Positions 25,205 to 34,056 of a stretch of 64,000 nucleotides of DNA are shown here, piece by piece (position 1 is the stretch's first letter; each line of letters opens with the position of its first letter). The translations under genes and the position numbers were made by a program. The DNA is from Geomicrobium sediminis (GTDB taxonomy: Bacteria > Bacillota > Bacilli > Bacillales > Marinococcaceae). The stretch spans positions 1 to 64,000 of the forward strand of contig NZ_JAFBEC010000009.1 in the NCBI RefSeq assembly GCF_016908595.1, read 5' to 3'. Below the pieces are notes generated by a model that did no database searches, was not told where the DNA came from, and saw only the letters and a list, made by a program, of their open reading frames with translations.

Positions 25205-26761
25205 TTGAAGAAGACATTTTTATGTAGTGGGATTATTTTACTTTCCTCAGTTATGATCGGCTGTTCAAATGAGGTACTTGAACCATCTGAAGAACAGCAA
25301 GGATCAAATGAAAATGTAGAGCCCGATCAAGGGGGTCAATTGACTGAAGATGGTACGAAAGTTTTTGACCTAAATGTTACGGAAACAGAATGGATGCTTG
25401 ATGATGAAATGATGACAGATGCTTGGACTTATAATGGAACCATCCCAGGGCAAGAAATTCGTGTTGAGGAAGGGGATACAGTTAGATTAAACGTTGAAAA
25501 TGAATTAGAGGTTCCCACCGCCGTCCATTTGCATGGTTTTCCAGTACCGAATGAAATGGATGGCGTACCAGGCGTTACCCAAAATGCGATAATGCCTGGT
25601 GAAGAGTTTACGTATGATTATCAAGCAGATGTACCAGGAACTTACTGGTATCACTCTCATCAAGATGGAGCAACGCAGGTAGATAAAGGCCTTTATGGGG
25701 TCTTTATTGTTGAACCAGAAGATGAAGATGCTTTTGATGTAGATGAAGCCATTGTAATTGATGAATTTTCTTCTATGGACATGGGGGAGATGAATCATGG
25801 AGATATGGATGGGATGGAACATGAGAACATGAGTGGTATGGATGAAATGGAACATGGAGAAATGACGATGAGTGATGAAAATATGGATGGTATGAGTCAC
25901 ACAGAGATGATGAATCAAATGTACAACACATTGGTTATCAATGGTCAAGCAGATACGCAAATTGAAACGATTGAAGTTAAAGAAGGGGACACGGCAAAGC
26001 TCCGATTTGTTAATGCGGGGCTGTTTACTCAAGTGGTTTCAATCCCAGAACATTCATTTAGAGTTACGCATTATGATGGTCAGGCTGTTAATGAACCCAG
26101 TGAAATAAGCGAAACAAAATTCCGAATCGCCCCTGCCGAACGCTATGATATTGAAATTGATTTGGACAACCCAGGCGCATGGGGCATACAAGTTTTTGCA
26201 GAAGAGAATCAAGAGCGGTTGAACACATTAATTCCGTTGGTTTATGACGGAAATGAAGGACAAGATTTACAAACAGGGGATTCGAGTTCATCATTTTTGG
26301 ATATAACCACATACGGAGAAGCGAAAGATATTGACTTGGATGACATTACCAAAGAATTTGATATGCTGCTTGGGACGGATGATGGTGGTGATACCTTTAC
26401 AGTTAACGGTAAACAATTCCCAGATCATGAGATCTATGAAGTTGAAGAAGGGGATGTGGTGAAAGTTACGATCGAAAATGACACAGATTTTGACCATCCA
26501 ATGCATTTACATGGTGAATTTTTCAATGTTATTTCCAAAAATGGCGAGCCAATACAAGGTTCACCAGTTCTAAAGGATACCCTAAATGTAAGGCCGGATG
26601 AGACTTACGAAATCGTATTTGAAGCCAATAATCCGGGAAATTGGATGTTCCACTGTCATGAGTTTCATCATGCCGAAGGCGGAATGATTGCAGAAGTTCA
26701 ATATATGGGATTTGAGCCTTCATTTACACCGGATCCGGATATTCCGAATAAACCTGAATAA
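25205..26761 (+). CDS. Multicopper oxidase lipoprotein with Met-rich insert
   Basis: 518 residues. Lipobox IGC near residue 20 and an acidic linker lead to three cupredoxin domains. Copper motifs are VHLHGFPV, GTYWYHSHQDG, DHPMHLHGEFF and WMFHCHEFHHAEGGM, giving type 1, 2 and 3 sites. A Met/His-rich insert around residues 190-240 (repeats of MDGM, MEHGEM) probably binds Cu(I), as in CueO-like cuprous oxidases. It would oxidise toxic Cu(I) outside the cell. TTG start after AAGGAGGAG. It is followed by YdhK and the copper-storage protein, which supports a copper role. Confidence 0.93.
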   Translation: MKKTFLCSGIILLSSVMIGCSNEVLEPSEEQQGSNENVEPDQGGQLTEDGTKVFDLNVTETEWMLDDEMMTDAWTYNGTIPGQEIRVEEGDTVRLNVENELEVPTAVHLHGFPVPNEMDGVPGVTQNAIMPGEEFTYDYQADVPGTYWYHSHQDGATQVDKGLYGVFIVEPEDEDAFDVDEAIVIDEFSSMDMGEMNHGDMDGMEHENMSGMDEMEHGEMTMSDENMDGMSHTEMMNQMYNTLVINGQADTQIETIEVKEGDTAKLRFVNAGLFTQVVSIPEHSFRVTHYDGQAVNEPSEISETKFRIAPAERYDIEIDLDNPGAWGIQVFAEENQERLNTLIPLVYDGNEGQDLQTGDSSSSFLDITTYGEAKDIDLDDITKEFDMLLGTDDGGDTFTVNGKQFPDHEIYEVEEGDVVKVTIENDTDFDHPMHLHGEFFNVISKNGEPIQGSPVLKDTLNVRPDETYEIVFEANNPGNWMFHCHEFHHAEGGMIAEVQYMGFEPSFTPDPDIPNKPE

Positions 26762-26991
26762 CCAAAGGGATCCTTCGACTCTGTTTCCTGTTATGATGGG
26801 TGAATCGGGTCTTTTATTCCACTAACTACATTTCATAAATTTATTAATCAGGGATAAAATAGTAGAAGTGTACACATAGAGTCATGGAAAAAGTTACTTT
26901 AACCTTCTAAGGGCTCAATTTCTAAAACTTCATATTTTCTACACATTACCAAGATAGAATACGATCTTAAAGAAATAAGGAGGACTTAAAA

Positions 26992-27648
26992 ATGAAGAAA
27001 CCAAAAAAATCGATAATATTAACTGTCTCTTTAGGAACAGCAATTATGTTAGCCGCATGCGGCAATGGGGACGACGAAACAGATCCAGAAATGGATATGG
27101 ACACTGGTTCTGAAGATAGTATGGACGACATGGAAGATGATGACACGGGTGATATGGACATGGAAGATCATGGCATGAATGATATGGATATGGACGATGA
27201 TATGCATGAAGGTCACGATATGTCTAGCTCAGGTGAAGTTCCTGAGGACTTGGAGGAAGCAGAAAGTCCAACTTTTGAGGTAGGAAGCCAAGCATTGATC
27301 ACAGATGCACACATGCCAGAAATGGAGGATGTTGAAGCCACCATCGTTGGTGCCTATGATACTACTGTCTATACTGTTTCTTATACACCGACTACCGGCG
27401 GTGATCGGGTAGAAGACCATGAATGGGTGGTGCATGAAGAATTGGAAGACGTTGGTGAAGAACCTCTTGAACCCGGAGAAGAGGCTACGTTAAATGCCTC
27501 ACATATGGAAGGCATGGAAGGTGCCACGGCTGAAATAGATTCAGCTGAAGAAACTACGGTATATATGATCGATTTCACTTCGACTGATGGAGAAGAAGTG
27601 GAAAATCATAAATGGGTAACTGAAAGTGAACTATCACCAGTGGAATAA
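26992..27648 (+). CDS. YdhK family lipoprotein (two DUF1541 repeats)
   Basis: 218 residues: lipobox LAAC (Cys20), a very acidic Met/His-rich linker (DMDMEDHGMNDMDMDD and similar), then two DUF1541 repeats of about 55 residues. Each repeat starts at ADAHMPEM-type or ASHMEGM-type segments and ends at a Tyr/Val-rich strand and HEWV or HKWV. The Met-rich part suggests copper binding; the function of the family is not known. AAGGAGG precedes the ATG. Own terminator at 27684. Confidence 0.9.
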   Translation: MKKPKKSIILTVSLGTAIMLAACGNGDDETDPEMDMDTGSEDSMDDMEDDDTGDMDMEDHGMNDMDMDDDMHEGHDMSSSGEVPEDLEEAESPTFEVGSQALITDAHMPEMEDVEATIVGAYDTTVYTVSYTPTTGGDRVEDHEWVVHEELEDVGEEPLEPGEEATLNASHMEGMEGATAEIDSAEETTVYMIDFTSTDGEEVENHKWVTESELSPVE

Positions 27649-27683
27649 ATGACTAACAAATAACACTGTTACATGCCTAACCT

Positions 27684-27719
27684 TAAGGACCCTAGCCATT
27701 GCGGCTAAGGGTTCTTTTA
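27684..27719 (+). terminator. Terminator after the YdhK gene
   Basis: AAGGACCCTAGCC and GGCTAAGGGTTCTT form a stem with one bulge, followed by TTTAA. Confidence 0.8.
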
Positions 27720-27905
27720 ACCTGATACGATCTTTCGAGCGTTGACGAATGTTGCGATTGCTCTTTTTTACTCACTTTTTCGGCGATAAACAAAAAAGTG
27801 TTGGCATCTTCACAAATACTTCATATCTATTGGGTAAACCATTTATGACACGGCATAAAAAATCAATGCCAAATTATGTGTCTTTATGAAAGGGGTATAA
27901 AAGTT

Positions 27906-28235
27906 ATGAATTATCAGGAGTGTATTCAAGCATGCTTAGAGTGTATGGAGCAATGTAATCGGTGTTTTGATGAATGCCTTAAGGAAGACGATGTGAATAT
28001 GATGGCGAAATGCATCAGATTAAACCGAGAATGTGCCGATGTTTGTGCATACGCAGTACAGGCTATGCAAAGAAATAGCCAGTTTACAAAACAAATTTGT
28101 GAACTATGCGCACAGATTTGTGAGGCATGTGCAGAGGAGTGCGAACAACATGGCGATCACGCTCAGCATTGCCAAGATTGTGCTCAGGCTTGCTATCGAT
28201 GTGCCAAATTATGCCGGGAGATGGCGGCTGCATAA
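27906..28235 (+). CDS. Four-helix bundle copper-binding protein, Csp-like
   Basis: 109 residues, with 19 cysteines spread along four amphipathic helices (CIQACLECMEQCNRCFDEC, then CELCAQICEACAEECEQH and CQDCAQACYRCAKLC). This pattern is that of Csp copper-storage proteins, whose cysteines line the inside of the bundle and hold many Cu(I) ions. No signal peptide, so it is the cytosolic type. I start it at the ATG at 27906; an earlier frame from 27876 lacks a good site and GGGGTATAAAAGTT lies just before the chosen start. A hairpin terminator follows. Confidence 0.93.
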   Translation: MNYQECIQACLECMEQCNRCFDECLKEDDVNMMAKCIRLNRECADVCAYAVQAMQRNSQFTKQICELCAQICEACAEECEQHGDHAQHCQDCAQACYRCAKLCREMAAA

Positions 28236-28244
28236 ATTCCTTCA

Positions 28245-28275
28245 CCCTGAGGCGATTTCGCCTTCGGGGGTTTCT
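28245..28275 (+). terminator. Terminator after the copper-storage gene
   Basis: CCCTGAGGCG and CGCCTTCGGGG pair around ATTT, followed by TTTCTTTTT. Confidence 0.75.
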
Positions 28276-28402
28276 TTTTATGAGTGGAGACTCTACATCA
28301 GAGTATATTTCAAAAAATGATCATATTTTTCATTTCCTTCTTCACATAAACTACATTTTTACTAGTTAAACTTACATAGAGTACTTCATGGGAGGAGCAA
28401 AA

Positions 28403-28454
28403 GTGGCCGAACGTATACTTATTGTGGATGACGAGCAAAAAATGAGACAGTTGA
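28403..28454 (+). pseudogene. Response regulator, 5' fragment cut by an IS
   Basis: GTG at 28403 after GGGAGGAG begins AERILIVDDEQKMRQL, the first strand and acidic pocket of an OmpR-type receiver domain. The gene is interrupted after 52 bases by the IS at 28455; it continues at 30014. Joined without the IS and one copy of CAGTTGA it reads EQKMRQLIGLYLTNAGY without a break. Confidence 0.88.
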
Positions 28455-30013
28455 ATGAATTTCATAATTCTTACCGCTTGTCTCCCAACAGTTTTGAGAG
28501 ATGAAAAAAGAAGCACCTCCCCAAATCTTGTATAATGGTAGTTGACTATACAACCATAAAAAGACTGAAGGAGTGCTTCTTATGACCATTATACGACAAC
28601 CAAGCCTATTTGGCATCCAGGAATTATATGACATGGAACCTACCGAAAAGTACGATGCGATTATTTCGGCGATAGATTTGGACGCAATTTATTATGCAGT
28701 AACTAAGAAATCACGTCTTGGCGCACCTGAAGAGCTAAATTATGCCGCTATGATTATTTCCTGTTTTGTGAGATACGTTGAACGAATTCCAACCATTAAA
28801 GATCTGATTAAACGACTCCACAAGGATATTGCTTTTAAACTAAATTGCGGATTCCTTGTATCGGACTCCATTCCTTCAGAAGCCTCTTACTCTCGGCTTG
28901 TGACGAAATTACTGGAATGCGACATATTGGAGAAACAAAAAGAAAAGGTTGTGCTTCAAGCCATAGAAGGGGGCTTTATCACAGACGATACAGCTGCCAT
29001 GGATGCCACTCACTTTGAAGCTCGTGATCAAGCGCCACCGAAAGAAGAAAAGCCAAAGCCCGAGCCGAAAAAACGTGGGCGCAAAACAAAAGAAGAACGG
29101 GAACAATGGCTAAAAGACCAGGTCGAAAAGGAAGAGAATATGCCTTTATATGAAAAGAAAATAGAAGCACAATTGGATGTTCCTTTAGCTGCGTTACGTT
29201 CCGAAGTTCCCACAGATCCAAAATGGGGTGTAAAGAAGAACTCGGAAGGAAAAAATGTTTTTTGGTTTGGCTACAAGGCTCATTTAATCGTTGGCACATC
29301 CAGTCAATATATTTTGGATTCCCTTTTTTCATCAGGCAATCTAAATGATGGGAAGGCTGCCATCCCGTTGCTTAAGGGCGTTCATGAACGCTTTCCTGAG
29401 CTGAATTTAAGTCATCAGACAGCGGATGCAGGTTATGACTTTGAACCGATTTACGAACAAGTCCACCGGATGGGCCAACAATCTGTGATTGCATACAACA
29501 AACGTAATGAAGGAGAACTTCTGGGTTACGATAAACACTTTGCCCCAACCTGTTTTCGTGAGCATTCGTATCGTTATGATAGCTTTGATTCCAAATATGA
29601 GACATTAAAATATACCAGGCCAAAAGAATGTAGTGACTGCCCTTTAGCGAATGAAGGTATCTGTCAAAAGGTTTACAAACAAAAAATCACGCATGATTTA
29701 CGAAAATACACCGCACCAGCACGAGGATCCGTAGCATGGAAAAATATTTACAAACGCCGTACTGCCGTAGAGCGTGTGAATGCCTATCTCAAGGAATTTT
29801 TTCAACTCAACAATGTCCGATATCGTACTGGCGAACGTGCGAAAGTCCATTTTGACATGGTAACACTTGTTTATAACGCTTCAAAACTAGCTGCAGACCG
29901 GATCAATGCACAATTAAATCAGGAACAAGTCGCATAATTTCTGTTTTTTAAAATTCAATTTTAAAATTCTGTAGATCTTTGGATTTTTAAAAAGAGCAAT
30001 TATGAAATTGACT
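28455..30013 (+). mobile_element. Insertion sequence with DDE transposase, inside a response regulator gene
   Basis: About 1,559 bp. The 12-bp sequence AATTTCATAATT lies at 28458-28469 and its inverse at 29998-30009, marking the terminal inverted repeats. The 7-bp CAGTTGA occurs at 28448-28454 and 30014-30020 and is the likely target duplication. One transposase gene fills most of it. The family is IS1182/IS4-like by transposase appearance; I cannot name the element. Confidence 0.88.
28582..29937 (+). CDS. DDE transposase of the IS (IS1182/IS4-like)
   Basis: 451 residues. N-terminal helical domain (SRLGAPEELNYAAMIISCFVRYVERIPT), a highly charged linker near 150-200, then an RNase H-like DDE domain: Asp in AMDATHFEARD, Asp in TADAGYDFEPIY and Glu in KRRTAVERVNAYLKEFF. 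A Cys-containing segment (KECSDCPLANEGIC) lies between the last two. It catalyses cut-and-paste movement of the IS. I start it at the ATG at 28582, 8 bases after GAAGGAG. The gene is complete, so the insertion may be recent and mobile. Confidence 0.9.
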   Translation: MTIIRQPSLFGIQELYDMEPTEKYDAIISAIDLDAIYYAVTKKSRLGAPEELNYAAMIISCFVRYVERIPTIKDLIKRLHKDIAFKLNCGFLVSDSIPSEASYSRLVTKLLECDILEKQKEKVVLQAIEGGFITDDTAAMDATHFEARDQAPPKEEKPKPEPKKRGRKTKEEREQWLKDQVEKEENMPLYEKKIEAQLDVPLAALRSEVPTDPKWGVKKNSEGKNVFWFGYKAHLIVGTSSQYILDSLFSSGNLNDGKAAIPLLKGVHERFPELNLSHQTADAGYDFEPIYEQVHRMGQQSVIAYNKRNEGELLGYDKHFAPTCFREHSYRYDSFDSKYETLKYTRPKECSDCPLANEGICQKVYKQKITHDLRKYTAPARGSVAWKNIYKRRTAVERVNAYLKEFFQLNNVRYRTGERAKVHFDMVTLVYNASKLAADRINAQLNQEQVA

Positions 30014-30670
30014 CAGTTGATTGGACTTTATTTGACAAATGCAGGCTATGAAATTGATGAAGCAAGTTCCGGTACGGAAGCGATACATAAGGCAAACGAT
30101 CAACCTTACGATGCCATTATTTTAGATATTATGATGCCGCGGACCGATGGTTGGGCTGTATGTGAACATCTTCGTACTGAAGGATTCAATATAGGTATTT
30201 TGATGCTAACAGCGAAAACAGAAGTGGAAGATCGGGTCAAGGGGCTAGACCTTGGAGCGGATGATTATCTCGTGAAACCGTTCGCTCCAGAGGAACTCGT
30301 TGCACGTGTAAAAGCATTGCTCCGCCGTAAATCCAGTCCTGTAAACGAGGAACCAGTAGAGATAACAGCCGGGGCATTATTTATTCAACCGGATCGTCGC
30401 GAGGTCAAGGTGGCAGGACAATCCGTTGATTTGACCGCAAAAGAATTTAACATTTTGTATTTAATGGCCTCCCGTCCGGAACGAGTGTATACAAGGGAAA
30501 ATGTCATCGAGCAGATTTGGTCAATGGATCGTGAAGGGCACGATCCCCGAACGATTGATACGCATATCAAAAATATCCGAACCAAATTGAAAAAGGCTGG
30601 TTTGCCATTTAATCCAATGAAAACAGTGTGGGGAGTGGGATACAAATTTAATACAACGGAAGGAAATTAA
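30002..30670 (+). pseudogene. OmpR-family response regulator, 3' part after the IS
   Basis: 222 codons from an ATG supplied by the IS end (30002). From residue 5 it is native: the phospho-acceptor Asp in AIILDIMMPRTDG, the switch Thr in MLTAKTE, the Lys in DYLVKPF, then a winged-helix DNA-binding domain (LTAKEFNILYLMASRP, DPRTIDTHIKNIR). Missing are the first strand and the VDDE acidic pocket, needed for Mg and phosphorylation. A truncated protein might be made, but weakly, since no ribosome binding site is seen. It precedes an intact histidine kinase by 3 bases, so the pair was a two-component system, by context probably copper- or envelope-sensing. Confidence 0.85.
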
Positions 30671-30673
30671 CCG

Positions 30674-32041
30674 ATGAACAAGATTTTTTATAAGCTCGGT
30701 GTATCGATGATGATTTTATTTCTCATTGTATTGCTTCCTTTAGGTTATGTTATGATCCTGATTTTCACCAATTATAATGAAGTACACTTGTACGAAGAAA
30801 CGGATGAAATGGCTGCCCAATATGCCACCCTCATTACTGTCATTGATGATCCTGACATCGAACTTCTTGTCCAATCGATGGATCGAGTGACAGCACGAAA
30901 GATGGTGATCATTGACCCGAATGGAAACGTTGTAGAAGATTCCGGGATCAGTGGGTTTCATCCCTCTGAACATACAACATCGCCGAGAGAAACGGGAAAA
31001 TTTATAGATCCAAATGATCGTCAAGAATATATTTTTGCTGGAGAACGAGTGCAGAATGACGATATTGGAGGGGTCTTTATTTTTTCACCTTCAGACCTCA
31101 TGGATCAGTCAGCCATTCAAGTACAGCAGGCGTTTCTTTTATCAGGGGTGGGCGCTCTTCTTCTTGCTCTAGGTTTTACGTTTATTGCTTCCAGAGAATT
31201 TTCAACGCCCCTGCAGGAGATGGAAAGAGCGGCAAACCAAATGGCCAGGGGGGATCTAGACGTGGAAGTCCCTGTGAAAACGAAAGATGAATTGGGTTCG
31301 CTCTCCCATTCTATGAATGAGTTAGCGCGCGAATTAAAAAGATACCGAAGCAACAGGCAAGCTTTTTTTTCGAACGTGTCCCATGAATTACGGACGCCAC
31401 TTTCTTATATCCAGGGGTATGGTGATGCGCTAAAGAACAAGCTTTATCAGGATGAGAGTGAAAAACAACAGTTTATCAATATTATTCATGAAGAATCCCA
31501 CCGCATGAATCGACTCATCCATGATTTATTTGAATTATCCCAGATGGAAGAAGAGCGTTTTCCCTTGAATCTTGAGCTTGTTCATACCGGAGACGTTATC
31601 AGACGAGCAAAAGCAAAAGTGGTTACCGAAGCTAAGAAAAAGAACAATACCATAAGAATTGATATGGACGCAAAACTTCAAATGATTGTAGCTGATAACT
31701 TCCGTCTAGAACAGATCTTCACAAATTTGCTTCAAAACGCGGTGAGTTATACGGAAAACGGGCATGTTTGGATCGAGGGATCCTTGAAAGACGGGAACAT
31801 CGAAGTGAAAATTTCGGATACGGGAAGGGGTATCGCTGCTGAAGATCTCCCCTACATTTTTGAGCGTTTCTATCGGGCTGAAAAGTCCAGATCACGTGAT
31901 TTTGGGGGGACCGGTTTAGGGCTTGCCATCGTGAAACAATTGACGGAACTCCAATATGGAAGCATTCAGGTGGAAAGTGTTCCTGGAAAAGGGACGACAT
32001 TTACGCTACGTTTTCCAGAAGCAAAGGAGGGCGATGAGTGA
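30674..32041 (+). CDS. Sensor histidine kinase
   Basis: 455 residues. Membrane helices at about 10-32 and 155-175 enclose an extracellular sensor domain of about 120 residues without known motif. Then a HAMP domain (EMERAANQMARGDLDVEV), the dimerisation helix with SHELRTPLSYI (phospho-His), and the ATPase with N-box NLLQNAVSY, DTGRGI and GGTGLGLAIV. It would phosphorylate the response regulator encoded just before it, but that gene is split by an IS, so the kinase may be an orphan. Its stop overlaps the next gene (ATGA). Confidence 0.92.
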   Translation: MNKIFYKLGVSMMILFLIVLLPLGYVMILIFTNYNEVHLYEETDEMAAQYATLITVIDDPDIELLVQSMDRVTARKMVIIDPNGNVVEDSGISGFHPSEHTTSPRETGKFIDPNDRQEYIFAGERVQNDDIGGVFIFSPSDLMDQSAIQVQQAFLLSGVGALLLALGFTFIASREFSTPLQEMERAANQMARGDLDVEVPVKTKDELGSLSHSMNELARELKRYRSNRQAFFSNVSHELRTPLSYIQGYGDALKNKLYQDESEKQQFINIIHEESHRMNRLIHDLFELSQMEEERFPLNLELVHTGDVIRRAKAKVVTEAKKKNNTIRIDMDAKLQMIVADNFRLEQIFTNLLQNAVSYTENGHVWIEGSLKDGNIEVKISDTGRGIAAEDLPYIFERFYRAEKSRSRDFGGTGLGLAIVKQLTELQYGSIQVESVPGKGTTFTLRFPEAKEGDE

Positions 32042-32253
32042 CTATAAGGGATTGGTTTATTGCTTCGTTGTTGATCGCCATCGGCTTGCACTGTTTGGTG
32101 ATGTCCGGAATTATATCGGCTTCGGCCAATGTTCCGTCTTATTTCCAGCTACTTTACCAAATCTGTTTCTGGATGGGGATCCCATTATTAGCAGGTGTGA
32201 TGATCTACATCATCATTTCATTCATAAGCAAACGGAAAGGAAGAAAAACATGA
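32038..32253 (+). CDS. Small membrane protein between kinase and BNR lipoprotein
   Basis: 71 residues with two membrane helices (about 8-28 and 41-63) and a basic tail (SKRKGRKT). No family recognised. Starts on the ATGA overlap with the kinase gene and ends on an ATGA overlap with the next one, after AAAGGAGGGCG, so it is translated with them and probably belongs to the same function. Confidence 0.75.
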   Translation: MTIRDWFIASLLIAIGLHCLVMSGIISASANVPSYFQLLYQICFWMGIPLLAGVMIYIIISFISKRKGRKT

Positions 32254-33176
32254 GATCGTTAGTGTTGTATCTTGCAAGTTTATCAGCAGCCGGAATACTC
32301 ATGAGTGGGTGTCAAACCCAAGCTCAAGAAGAGGTTGAATTTACGCATATCCATGGGCTTGGCTTCACAGAAGATGGGGAGCAGGCCTATATTCCAGCAC
32401 ATGATGGATTGCGCGTATATGAGAATGGGACTTGGAGAAATGTGGAGAGTGGCGAGGGGGAGCTTCATGACTTTATGGGCTTCACAATGACGTCCGAAGG
32501 ATTTTATAGCAGTGGACATCCAAACATGCAGTCGGATTATGAAAATCCGTTTGGCCTTGTAAAAAGCACGGATGGGGGCGAAACGCTTGATTTGCTCGCA
32601 CTCGAGGGGGAGGTTGATTTTCATGTCATGTCAGCCAGTTTCAACACAGACGCCATCTATGTTATGAATCCAGAGCCAAATTCGGGAATGGACGAGTTAG
32701 GTCTGCATCGAACCCTCGATGAGGGGCAGGAATGGGAACCACGTGATGGGGATGGGGTAAACGGAAGCGTCATTGCGATTGGAGCCCATCCTGATGAGGA
32801 AAATAGGGTGGCTCTTAGCACAGAAGAAGGGACCTTTCAATCCGATGATGCCGGAGATTCCTTTGAACAGGTGCTAAGTGGTGTACCAGCCCCAGCTTTA
32901 ACCTATGCCCACACCGGTGAATTGCTTGTCGCTGAGGGTATGGGAGAAGAAACAACTCTCAAAGCCATAGACGCCTCTGGTGAAGTGGTTAGAGAGATCC
33001 CTGCCCCATCGATCGAAGAAGAAGACGCCATTAGTTATCTAGCCCAGAACCCACAATTTGAAAACACCCTAATGGTGACGACCTTCGAACGTGATATTTT
33101 TTATACCGAAAATGGTGGGGAAACATGGGAAAAACAAGCGGAACAAGGCGTTAGTTTAAATGAATCTTCATTGTAG
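32250..33176 (+). CDS. BNR/Asp-box repeat lipoprotein (F510_1955-type glycosylhydrolase-like)
   Basis: 308 residues: lipobox LMSGC (Cys near 20), then a beta-propeller with Asp-box type repeats (LVKSTDGGETL, LHRTLDEGQEW, QSDDAGDSF, YTENGGETWEKQ). It starts with THIHGLGFTEDG, the hallmark of a family often encoded with copper and cytochrome genes in Bacillaceae. The sialidase-like fold does not imply sugar cleavage; a catalytic role is unproven. I start it at the ATG at 32250 with AAAGGAAG upstream. Followed by ccdA. Confidence 0.85.
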   Translation: MRSLVLYLASLSAAGILMSGCQTQAQEEVEFTHIHGLGFTEDGEQAYIPAHDGLRVYENGTWRNVESGEGELHDFMGFTMTSEGFYSSGHPNMQSDYENPFGLVKSTDGGETLDLLALEGEVDFHVMSASFNTDAIYVMNPEPNSGMDELGLHRTLDEGQEWEPRDGDGVNGSVIAIGAHPDEENRVALSTEEGTFQSDDAGDSFEQVLSGVPAPALTYAHTGELLVAEGMGEETTLKAIDASGEVVREIPAPSIEEEDAISYLAQNPQFENTLMVTTFERDIFYTENGGETWEKQAEQGVSLNESSL

Positions 33177-33226
33177 AAAACGTAAGTCGTTCATCATACA
33201 TCAATGCAGGAGGAGGATTTCTTTAT

Positions 33227-33946
33227 ATGGATGATGTATCGCTCGGCCTTGCTTTTGCGGCAGGCCTCATATCTTTCTTTTCCCCTTGTGTTTTTCCATT
33301 GCTTCCGGCTTATTTGGCTCAACTGACCGGCACCGATGTCTCATCGGGAGCCATCAATGCGGATCGGCGGCTGATTTTCACCCGAAGCATCGGATTCATT
33401 CTTGGCTTTACGATAATTTTCTTGTTGCTGGGGCTATCCTCAACTCTGATTGGGTCATGGTTTAATCAGTACAGTGGTGCCATTATGCAGCTAGGCGGTG
33501 TCATCATTATTTTATTTGGGCTACAAATGAGTGGGCTTATTTCCATTCGTGCCTTACTGACAGAGAAAAAAGTAGCTAAAACTCCAAAGAAGGCTTCGAG
33601 CTTTTCCGGTTCGGTTCTGTTTGGTCTAGTATTTGCAGCTGGATGGACCCCTTGTATTGGAATCACACTCGGTTCCATTCTCACGCTTGCGGGAGCATCT
33701 GGAAGCATGCTTACAGGGTCAACCATGCTTTTTGTTTATTCAATGGGCCTAGGGGTACCATTCATAGGGGTTTCGCTCCTTTATGCGAAATCTTTCCAGA
33801 AGCTTCGTTCCATCAATCGTTTTTTACCGGCCATTCAAAAAGGGAGTGGTGTCATTATGATTATCCTGGGCATTCTTCTTTTCACAGGTTATTTCGAGAC
33901 GATCGCAATGTATTTAGGGCAGTTTGTCCCATCCTGGATGATATAA
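33227..33946 (+). CDS. ccdA: Cytochrome c biogenesis protein CcdA
   Basis: 239 residues with six membrane helices. FFSPCVFPLLPAYL (near residue 20) and GWTPCIGITLGSIL (near 140) carry the two conserved Cys that form the redox pair. CcdA moves reducing power from cytosolic thioredoxin across the membrane to extracytoplasmic thiol proteins such as ResA. AGGAGGAGG precedes the ATG. First of a set with resB, ccsA, resA and a second TlpA-like gene, all on the same strand. Confidence 0.95.
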   Translation: MDDVSLGLAFAAGLISFFSPCVFPLLPAYLAQLTGTDVSSGAINADRRLIFTRSIGFILGFTIIFLLLGLSSTLIGSWFNQYSGAIMQLGGVIIILFGLQMSGLISIRALLTEKKVAKTPKKASSFSGSVLFGLVFAAGWTPCIGITLGSILTLAGASGSMLTGSTMLFVYSMGLGVPFIGVSLLYAKSFQKLRSINRFLPAIQKGSGVIMIILGILLFTGYFETIAMYLGQFVPSWMI

Positions 33947-34056
33947 ATGTTTGTGTCTGTTGTTATAAGGAGTCAATTCGAAAACAAGCGATTTGAGTCA
34001 AAGAAGATTGTTCGGAAAAAACTAATCTTCTATAAAATTAGATTTATGGGGGGCTC

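Noticed and set aside
25505-26032. 175-codon minus-strand frame inside the multicopper oxidase gene
   Set aside because: Shadow of the Met/His-rich coding region; no start signal and odd composition.
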